Positions 39,053 to 49,500 of a stretch of DNA of 64,000 nucleotides are shown here, piece after piece. The notes under the pieces were generated by a model that was not told the DNA's origin, made no database searches, and was given only the letters and a program-made list of their open reading frames with translations. A program made the position numbers and the translations under genes. The DNA comes from Acanthacorydalis orientalis (Eukaryota; Arthropoda; Insecta; Megaloptera; Corydalidae): positions 10,239,026 to 10,303,025 of the forward strand of contig CM068321.1 in the NCBI GenBank assembly GCA_034766995.1, in the 5' to 3' direction. Position 1 is the first letter of the stretch. Every line of letters begins with the position of its first letter.

Positions 39053-39103
<51 letters not shown>
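39053..39103. repeat. (TA)25 microsatellite
   Basis: Preceded by short TACA units. Confidence 0.98.
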
Positions 39104-39107
<4 letters not shown>

Positions 39108-39743
39108 GAATAATAATTTATATGCTTGCCAATAAAGTAAACTATCTGCACTACTCTGAAATGCTCAAGTTCATTTTGGAAAAGTCTTTCGATGCACTCT
39201 CTACAAAAATCACAATTTTTATAACATCTTGCAAAGTTTGGAACATTTTTATAAAACTTACATCGAAATCAGTTCATTGATTCTAGAATACCTTCATATC
39301 AAAGACAATTTTAAAAGATTTCAACAGATTTCTTACAAATCTTTATAACGAATGACAGTTTTTCTAAAAACTAGCCATGTTTTCCAGACTTTGTCTGCAA
39401 GTTTTTGTTATCGCTCATATCTTCGAATAATATACTGTTGAACTTGGGAAAAAAAAAACTTTAAAAAACTGAATGTTGATACGTTGCACCACTTTATCTC
39501 GGAGACGTTCTGTAAAGTTCAGTTTTCGTTAACATATATCCATCTAATTATTAAATAATCTAATTAATTAATAATAATAATATGTATAGTTAATTATAAT
39601 TTATTAATAATAATATGTATAAAGAATTATACGTCCAAACCTGTATAAAAATCGGTCCAGTTGTTTGCGTGTTCTTGTGATGCATATAAAATATGGCTTA
39701 GCTACTAATAAATTTGTTTTTTACAAAATTATTTTGAGCTTTT

Positions 39744-39751
<8 letters not shown>

Positions 39752-39804
<53 letters not shown>
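39752..39804. repeat. Compound (TA)12-(GA)15 microsatellite
   Basis: TA block runs directly into GA block, the same arrangement as at 41495-41553 and 55960-56007. Confidence 0.97.
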
Positions 39805-39805
<1 letters not shown>

Positions 39806-39998
39806 CAGAGAAAATGAAAGTCAGAGAAGAAATATTAAAGGACCAGAAAGATATCAAAAAGTATACTAGTATAAATAATTATATCAAGAAATTAATTTTA
39901 GGTTTATGAGAAAGTAACTTGTTAATTCAATTGAGAAGAAATTAGACAATAGTTTTAGTGGTGGATCATCAGTTTACGAATATGTATATGTGTATAAA

Positions 39999-40003
<5 letters not shown>

Positions 40004-40058
<55 letters not shown>

Positions 40059-40086
40059 ATGTGTGTATTTTGAGAGAGAGAGAGAG
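40004..40086. repeat. Compound (TA)n ... (GA)n microsatellite
   Basis: TA with one G interruption (40004-40058), spacer with GTGTGT, then GA (40072-40086). Confidence 0.97.
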
Positions 40087-40551
40087 TTCTATATTTTCAG
40101 TTGAAAAAGTAATTAAATAATTTACTTGTTAATTACAAAGTTTTCTTCTTAATTTATTTTGATAATAATTCTAGTATTTTCAAAAATAATTCATCTCTTT
40201 TCAGAAATACATTAATATTGTTAGTTATATCTGAGAATAATAACATTTATTTAAAATTTTGTGTTTTTTTTCCATTTATTTGAAATATGTGACGGACAAC
40301 ATTTTTTATATCCTAAAAAGATTAGAAGTCGATAATAAGAAAAGTCATCTTTTTTTATATCATTTATAAATAATATCATTTGTTGTCTGTAGGTTTAAAT
40401 TTCTTCAAAACCATGAAAGTCTTAATGGTGTAAATAAAACAAACACAACATTAATAACGTTTATACTTTTTATCCATTTATCAAAGCTTTCCGATATTTT
40501 TCAAAATATATTTTCCCAAAATTACTTGGACTTGGTTGAAGTGCGTAAGGT

Positions 40552-40790
40552 GTATGCACAGATGTTACCGTCGTCCACTATTGGCGAAAATGTGTAATTT
40601 AAAGCATGATGAGAAAAATAACCCACAATGAAAAACATCTTCGCTGCATGATTCGACGAAATTTGTTAACTTTCTTTAGTATTGAAATTGAATGGAATAA
40701 AGCGCTGAATACTGTTATAAATGCAGTAAATTTTGTAAAACGTCATGCTTTCAATTGTGGATTATTTAACGGTCTGTGTAAAGAATGGGG
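40552..40790 (+). pseudogene. hAT (ZBED5/GTF2IRD2-like) transposase fragment
   Basis: One frame, with a single stop near 40600, reads VCTDVTVVHYW, then NEKHLRCMIRRNLL, then NKALNTVINAVNFVKRHAFN and LFNGLCKEWG. This matches the order in the domesticated-hAT group (VCTDGAPAM ... HCxIHREAL ... VVNFIKxRxLNxRLFxxLCEEMG). The Gly after the catalytic TD is Val. Only the middle of the transposase is left. Confidence 0.6.
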
Positions 40791-40915
40791 GTTCTCCATA
40801 CAATAATTTTTTGTTATATTAAATGGTTATGTCGTAAAATTTAAGGTTATTATAGAAAATGCCATTATTGTATTTCTAATATCTTCGTTATTTTTATTAT
40901 TTAATGATTGAATTA

Positions 40916-40916
<1 letters not shown>

Positions 40917-40986
<70 letters not shown>
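40917..40986. repeat. (TA)35 microsatellite
   Basis: Uninterrupted, 127 bp right of the hAT transposase scrap. Confidence 0.98.
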
Positions 40987-40992
<6 letters not shown>

Positions 40993-41472
40993 TTTAAAAC
41001 CACTATTATAATTATCAAGATCATTTTTTGATTTGATTTCCCCAAATGTTTTAACAATATAGTATGTGTAACATTACTTTCACATTTTCTTAATTATAAC
41101 AATCGATCTTGTAGCGTTCGTCCAATTCTTATTCCATATCGTGCTTAATAAATCCGCTCTGATAATTTCAGAACGTGCTTTTAACGACACGCTCAAAACT
41201 TCATACAATCGATCAGTAATTGTATTAAAATATTCCCCTGCAGACTTGAACGCAGTCTCGTGTGAAATGATTCTTTTTTGACGGAACTCCGTTACCACGA
41301 AATTAAAATATCTTATTTTAATAATATAAGCCAACGGCTGTTTGAATTTTAACAGAGTTTTTTGTTTTTAAAGCATTAAAATGCATCAGTCAATGTAAAC
41401 AAAGTGTATAAACGTTAAAATATTAACATGACTACATATATTTATACGTAATTATGATACATAACATTTATC

Positions 41473-41495
41473 TACATACATACATACGTACGTAC

Positions 41496-41553
<58 letters not shown>
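41473..41553. repeat. Compound (TACA/TACG)n-(TA)13-(GA)n microsatellite
   Basis: Three blocks in series. Confidence 0.97.
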
Positions 41554-41556
<3 letters not shown>

Positions 41557-42185
41557 AGGAAGGGATAGAGAGATGTAATATGTATGCAATAAAGAAAAAA
41601 AATGTGTTTAACTGAAATGGGGAATTTCATTGTGTCATCTTTTTATACATCTTTGGATTAAATTACTTAGCGGATGGATGTTATTATTAGTTTATATTTT
41701 TATTAATTTTTAAAAAGCCATTAAGAAATACATATTAATTATATTTTTATAGGTAATGAAAATTATTAAATTGTTAATTGTCTGCTTCTAATACAGCCCT
41801 ATCGGTACATTGTGGAAAAATTTCATTTTATAAATAAAAATTACTGTTCAGCGTTGTAATAGGAAGTATATAGAATGAGCCGGAATGATAGAACGCTTTT
41901 TAGATTGATTGTCCGATCGTAAAATCTAACTAGTGTACCATAATCAAAGACATGCTTCTTGTTCATGTAAATAATTTAAAAATTGAGGTCGAAACATTAG
42001 ATTAATGAGGTTAATATTCTTTTAAATGCATAATAGTGAAATTAACTGAATACTGGCTGCAGAAAGCAAATGACAATAATAATAAAAACATTTTACCCAC
42101 CATATTGTAATATTTAGTCAGAAATGAAAACGTTAACGAAAGAAATTCGGGTCGAATTGTCAATACTTGCTTAATAATTAGTACA

Positions 42186-42189
<4 letters not shown>

Positions 42190-42241
<52 letters not shown>
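42190..42241. repeat. (TA)26 microsatellite
   Basis: Uninterrupted, about 300 bp upstream of the dystroglycan exon acceptor. Confidence 0.98.
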
Positions 42242-42243
<2 letters not shown>

Positions 42244-42418
42244 TACTACATATGGAATGTTTAAGTTTTATGTGACATCATTGTCTTCAAAATTAGACTT
42301 GCTCTCGGCACACGATTGTTCATTAATTACAATTTGTGACTCACATTGTTTTGTTAGCTAACATCCCAACAAATGAGCTTTTTACTTAACGTTTATACAG
42401 GTATTTAAATTATATTTA

Positions 42419-42421
<3 letters not shown>

Positions 42422-42469
<48 letters not shown>

Positions 42470-42482
42470 ATGTGTGTGTGTG
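42422..42482. repeat. (TA)n-(TATG)n-(TG)n microsatellite
   Basis: Ends 55 bases before the acceptor of the first dystroglycan coding exon. Confidence 0.97.
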
Positions 42483-42539
42483 AAATTATGATTGGTATAA
42501 AGTCATTAGAAATTAATCATTGTTATCTTTTTGTTGCAG

Positions 42540-42915
42540 AAAATGATATCGTGACATCGAAACAATTAAATTAAAAAAATATAAGTTTACATCATCGAAC
42601 AACACATATCATTCAAACGAAAAGATGGAAATCAGAGAACATCGCGGTGATAATGGAAGAACACGCGTCGTCTTCTTATTGCTGAGTGTCGTTGTTGCGC
42701 AGCAGCTGTGGGCGACGGCCGCTGCGCCGCAATCTGACGACGATTTTGGTTTTGACGTCGCCGACGATGATCTTGTCGTCGATGTAGTCCCAGATTCCGT
42801 TGAATCCTCGTTACATCGGCTCTGGGGAGTTCCAGATCTCGTCGCCGTCTCCGGAAAAATTTTTCATTTTACTATACCCGCTGATGCTTTTTCGGAACCT
42901 GTTAAATATTATGAG
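42540..42915 (+). CDS. Dg: Dystroglycan first coding exon (5' UTR plus residues 1-97)
   Basis: A good 3' splice site (T-rich tract then cag at 42537-42539) precedes 85 bases of 5' UTR, so at least one non-coding exon must lie upstream. Coding starts at 42625. The exon encodes the signal peptide (hydrophobic core VVFLLLSVVV), an Asp-rich stretch and the first half of the N-terminal cadherin-like domain. The donor is gag|gtaagt at 42915/42916, phase 0. A tiny upstream ORF (ATG at 42543, three codons then stop) lies in the UTR. Confidence 0.9.
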
Positions 42916-43546
42916 GTAAGTACGTACATGTACATTAAGGTGTCCCTTATTTAGATGGAAAAAATGCTTGTGTATCATAGCTCAGCTCGGAAAATGTTTC
43001 GGTATGTTATCATTTAAGTACAATATAAGTTTTAACTTAATCTAAAGACATTAATCAACACTGACATATGATGTACAATAAGCTCGAGTATCATATTGAA
43101 GGGAAATTATTAAAAACAAGTGATGTCAAGATATGTCAAAGTGTCAATTGTACTTCACACTATGATTATTGTCGCCAGACAGTTTCAAAAAGTATATATA
43201 AAAATGCGATACTGTTTCGAAGCACATTATTAAATGTTTATAAAAGTATAAAATATGCTTCAGAACTATATGAAAGCAAAATGGAGTCTGTAGGTATCTA
43301 CTTTTCAGATACATTGTTTGGAGTTAGTGTTTGTAGCTAAGAGTAGACTAAGAAATGAAACACTCAGCAAATTTTGAAACCAACATCACGAAATAATGTA
43401 TTAGCATCTGTGAAATTACATTCCTTCGGTCTACATAAGTAAACTTTGATTTTATTGCCTTTCATAACGTATGTAAATAAATAAGTAAACACATTCTGTA
43501 TACCGTTATACAATAGACACATTTGTTAAACTATAATTATTAAATA

Positions 43547-43597
<51 letters not shown>

Positions 43598-46500
43598 ATT
43601 ATAAAAATTAAATCAATAATACCAATACATTAATCATCAATGCCTGTTTTTTGTGCAGGCCCAAGAAAAAGGTTCCGATTCGTTACCGAGTTGGTTAATT
43701 TTCGATAAAAGTACTGGCACGTTCCGTGGAGTGCCGAGTTCGAAAGACATCGGTGATAAAACATTCACAGTACGTGCCATTAAGGACTCATTACCGCAAC
43801 ATAATAACGTCGCATACGATGAGTTCGTCATCACGGTGACTCAGACCGACGACGCCGTACCAAACACATCGGGAAAAGAAATCCGGTGCGGAACTCGTAA
43901 GGAAACCGCACTAAATGTTATCGTCGATACTGCTTACGAACACCTCAAACCGAAACAACGGATCGTCGCCATCGAGAACCTCGCTAGATTCTTAGGACTT
44001 CATTTCGTGAGATTCGGACCACATTTACAGTTTCGAATCTGAGTAAATATATTCATATCTTTTGTTTTTTTTAATTTGCAGAGTGCCTTCAAGTTTGTCG
44101 CTCAGTCGACGTCGTTTGACCTGATCGATAATAATTCAATCATACTAGCTGGTCCTGGTGATACGAAGAAGAATGTCGCGAAACACCGAAGCGCGTTGAA
44201 AATTATTATTGGATGCGATGGAACAATAATGACGCAGTATGGACCGGTTATTACACAGTTGAAGGAACAAGCAAGGGATGGAACAATATCGGAGGTAATT
44301 GGTCTTCCGACAATTGGATGGCGTGTATCAATCGAAGCTCCTCAAAAAGCAGAACGCAAGAAAAGACAGATTATCGCCGATGGTGCCGACTACTCACTTT
44401 CAGAATATGATGATGAAGAAGATGATGACGAAGATATAGGCGTCACAGAGGTATTTATAATTTCTCACTTTGATTTGTAGCTCATATTCTTGTCTACGAA
44501 TACTTTCTCGAGTCATCTTTTTACATACATATCAAGTCATTTCATTATTCATGGTTTAAAATAAGTAAAAAAAATAAATATCGACGATATTTAGATGGAA
44601 GCATATAAAAATAGTGAGCAGTATTTAAAAATAGTAAGATTTATGTGTCGTTTGATAGGCAATATTTCAAGTCGGATTTGTTATTTTTGTTAGGAAATTA
44701 AACGATTCAAACCTTTATAACAACATATTAAGCTCATATTTGAACAGATATATTCTATTGATATTTTCGTTAAGAATTTGATATGTGCGTGCATGCATTT
44801 GTATCGATAAAGGCTTCTACTGCTAATTATGTCGCGATTGGGAGATTACAAGAAATATCGAAAACCATGGGCGTTACATCCGCAAACTTTGAAGTTTAGT
44901 GATTAAAATGGGTAATTAAATATAAATGATGGTGTAAGCAAATTACTCGCGTGATTAGAAGTCCTGGTCCGTATGTACAAAGTTGATTTAAAAAAAAAAT
45001 CCCTAGTATTGTGCAATGTTGAAAAAAACCCCTTGTTGTTGTTATAATCCCTTCTTATTCATAGCCGTCCGTAACCCGAATTGTACCCGAAATGTCGACC
45101 GAACAAACTACACCAGTCCATCCACATAGACATCACCATGGCGAAGATCGAATTGAAGAATCGCCGATCCTGGTGCACCATAAGGTGACACCGATTATCG
45201 AGACGGTCGACATCGATTTCTTGCCGTCGTTCCGTACGACGACAGTGTTCGAAACCACCGTCGTGACGGAAGCGGCAACGCCAGAAACGAAAACGGAGCG
45301 AATATCGACGACGACGGAAAGAAGTAAAAATGTAATGAAAAATATCGATTATGATAATGACGATGATTACGATGATCCCGACTCTGAAACGGAACTCCCA
45401 TCGACGCCGGCGATATTCGTCGTGTCGAGAGTTCCGACAACGGTTTCGACAACGACGACGAGCACGACTACTCAGAATACCATGGTACCGACGACCGTTA
45501 CGCCTACAACAATGAGTACTACTGAAAAAACGGTCATTGTTACTGAGGTTCGTTCGTTACCGGTTTCCGCTCGGTTCATGTTTGTTCACATCGACGATAA
45601 ATTTTACTCGATCTCTAGCACAGGTGTCTCGTCTCATTCTCAATATTTGACGTCATTTACAAAATGAACAACGTACGGAACAAAGAGATAGGAGAGAGAA
45701 AACGCACGCACTGTTTCCATAAATCCAAAACCCCATTTATCATCGATGTGAACAGTAACCGTTTTGTGCATCTATATTTTTGTGTTAAATAACAAACAAA
45801 AAAAAAAACATTTTTCTTTTACATGTAACCCTATCGATTCCGTTCTCATTTTTATTCAGATTCATTTTAAATTCGACAGTCATTTGATTTCTTTACTTTC
45901 ATTCCAAGTTCACGTGTTCTTGTTGTTTTCATTTTTCGTGTCGTTTTCTACATGTCAACACATTTTTAGTTTGATACTGAAATGACAACGATGGTAACTT
46001 CTCCGAGTACCACGCCGACACCGCCTCCGATTCCGGTTTCAACGTCGACATTACCGACATCGACTGAAGCTGAAACGACTGAACCGACAGAAGAAGATAT
46101 AAAGACAACACTGGTATCTCTAAAATTGGCCACTCCTACTGAAGAAACTATGACTGCTGCTACGTCCGCTCAAACTACGTTGACGAGTACTACTGTTTCA
46201 TCGCCAGAACCGACAACACCAACTACAATTGAGGATGAAACCACGACTGCCGCTACTGTAGCACGAACAGCATCGCTACCTGTAGTTACTGAAGATTTAA
46301 CACCGCAGAACCAACCGCCAATTATTAAACATAGACTGAAAAAATTCCCAATCACTGCCGGAAAAATGCTCAGGTATTATAAATGATCTTTTCCTAGTTA
46401 TAATTGATTGTTCTTATACCTGTGATCCATTGATCTGGTGGTCTTTGTCTTTTTGGATTACTCGATTTTTTGTTTTCTACACGATTGCACTTGTGTAATA

Positions 46501-49500
46501 TTCAGGTAGGGTTTAGTGTATTATCTTTAATTATCTAAATCAATTTAAAATCGGCTCTCGTACCGAATAATCGTAAAAGACAGAAACTCAAGTGATTGAA
46601 AAGTATGAAAATAACCATGACAATGGATCGTCGTTTCTTTGAATAAAATTTGATGAATTTGTATTTTTATTAATTTCAACAGATTTGAAATAAATTAACT
46701 AAACATTTAATGGAAGTAAACATCTGTTGACAACAAATTTCATAACTTTATATACCAAACACATATTAATTAGTCTGTGTTAATAGTTTGAATTAGTAAT
46801 AAAAATGACCATACATCTATTTTAGTTACATCATTCCTGAAGATACTTTCGAGGATCCTGAAGGAGAACCACTTCACTTATCATTTTTGGAAGAAGATGG
46901 TTCTCCTGTGAAACGTTCATCATGGATACAATTCAATCATCGAACAAGAGAAGTTTATGGACTGTAAATATATTTGTTTTTTTATTAGTTTAATCTGAGT
47001 GGCAATTTAAAAAAATATATATAATTTTTAGCCCGCTTGAAAATCAAGTTTCTAAATGGGAGTATCAAATACGGGCGACGGATAAAATGGGCGCTTCCGT
47101 AACTGATCACCTGGACATAACAGTTCAGCATCATAAAGGACGCAGGACTGTGAACCACGAATTCACGATGCATTTACGATTTGAATCCGATAGTATGTTT
47201 TCGTCAACAATCGACTGGCAAATTAAAGTATTGAAAGAACTCGCCAAACTCTATAATAATCCCGATCCGAATCAAATAACCGTAACGAACGTCAATATGA
47301 CATCAAATCCGATTTTATTTACATGGACAAATGATACACTGCCCAGAAGTCACTGCCCTAAAACTGAAATAGACGCGTTACTTTCGGTACATCCTTATTT
47401 ATTCTTGTCGTTTTCATATTGTATATATTTTTTTTATTTTGTAGGTGTTAGTCACTGATAATGAAGGTACACCATCGTGGGAGCTTCAAAAATATCTTCA
47501 ACCGGAACTGCGTGTTAAGAAAGTCGAATCGCGTGGTGTTGGACCTTGTGAAACTCATTTAACAACTCCACCTCCGCCGGTCGTTGTGAAAGTGCCTGTC
47601 AAAAATTTCTCGCCCGTTCCTAGGAATCAAATCGATCATATTAATGCGACTGTCGGTAAATTACTTCTCTTCAGAGTTCCCGAGGTGAGTAATATAATCA
47701 CTTGTAAACATTTTTTTTTATTTCATAAATGAAACAAATAATCAGTGTGAACAAAATGTCTCTTGACAGAATAATTATCCAAATATGTCGGTCTTGAAGA
47801 TAAATCATATTTGTTTAACTTAACTAAATGATGGTTTATTTATCTAATCAAACGTGATGATGATGGACAAAAAGTTTTATCACAGTTTTTATGTTTTGTC
47901 CATGATAAAATTTCGAGAACAAAATATACAAAGTTTGATTAAGAAATATTCAGACTAATGTCATAAAACTTTGTTTTAAAAAATATTCTAAATTAAAGTT
48001 GTCTCTTTTGAAATAATCCCAAGCAGAAACTACACCGCTGCCAACGTCTTTTCCACTTTTGGAATACTTGTAAACACTTTTTGCACTCGCTGTTAAATCA
48101 ATCTCTAAATATTCTTTTATCTCTTTAACCATTTAAAAACGGCGTTCTTTTAACGAGCTCTTTAGTTTTGGAAACAACAAGAAGTTCCCAGAAAAATATA
48201 TAAGAAGCTTACCGAGCTTTCGCTACGTTTTCAAAGATCTTTTAGATTTATACTATGTCTTCTTCCTGGTCTTCTGTTAAGAGACTAAGAACAAACTTTG
48301 GAGCAACACAACTCATGCTCAAAACATTGATCAAAATGTTTTTGTAAGACCCATAGGATGTTTCTACGTGTTTTGAAAACTCTCTTAACAGTCAGTCGCC
48401 GATTAGCATAGATAAAATCCCGAATTTCTGTAACCTTTTCGTCGAATTTTAAATACTTAACCCGATCTTTCGAAATCTTTGATTGAAGCTGTCATTTTTA
48501 AAGTCTCTGAACCGTTTAAAACACGTGACTCGAATCAGGGTATTTTCTCCAATAGCCGTTTCTAAAAGTTGAAGTTTTTCTGTCCCTGTATTTCCATGTT
48601 TAACACGTTGAATGGTGGATCAATTTTATATGACTTACCCAAGGGGCCGTATTGAACTTTTTGTTGTGCAACCCATATTGTGCTAAAATATAATATACAA
48701 CAGTTAAGTTGAACTGTATTACCGTTTTATGCATTTACTTAGTGGGGGTCATCGATGACCCCCGCGGAGCTGGTGTGCGTTTTTTCGATGACACTTTAAT
48801 GTTTTGTGATGCATTAGTTTTTTTTTACATCAATGTAATAACGATAATAATATTTAAATTTTAAAAGTGTTGCCATTTACTTGAATTGTGCTTTTACAAA
48901 TCTTGGTATCCCCGCTCATCGATGACTCTCACGGCGCTGCAGTTAAGTTGAGTACCTTGCATCGGTGACTCCCACGGCATTGTTGAATGCGATAACGATG
49001 TCTAATCAGTTCCATCTTATCACCAGAGTAAAAAAATCTAAGTCGAAAACCACTATAACTCGCGAAAGAAATTACTTTTTGATTTAAATTCAACATTTGA
49101 TTCACAACTGATGACCACATTATATAATATCAATTGTTCATTCTTCCCGTTTACTAAATATTAAGCTGTGCACGCATTTTAGATACTTTTTTAATTAAAC
49201 CTGGTATATATAACATGAAGATAATTATGAACAAAAAATAACGTTAACTTTAAATATGCTAACTCAAGTACATCTTAACACATACAAACACACATTCATC
49301 AACATTTCAGTAACATTTCTCAATAAACAAGAGTCCATCTCTTCACAAATATGTATAGAACTAAAATCCCTGTTTGTACATGTAATTTTAATATTTTTTT
49401 ATATTTAGATAAATTTTGATATTTCGTAAAAAGGACGCTCATTTAGATGCTAAAATTGATTTATAGTTAAATCTTTAAACTATCTACAAAATACATTGTC

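Larger units (their letters stand above)
36842..42539. other. Region upstream of dystroglycan: microsatellites, CpG patch, hAT scrap
   Basis: Very rich in (TA)n and (GA)n tracts. It probably includes the non-coding first exon(s) and first intron of dystroglycan, but no exon can be placed. The aaaatcggtccagttgtttg segment near 39647 looks like the 3' part of a non-LTR retroelement. Confidence 0.45.

Noticed and set aside
41080..41334. 84-codon - strand frame with mixed composition
   Set aside because: Looked protein-like but could not be assigned to any family; no supporting neighbour exon or repeat end found.
43068..43340. 90-codon open frame in dystroglycan intron 1
   Set aside because: No splice sites or phase to fit the gene, no recognisable domain; probably a chance frame.
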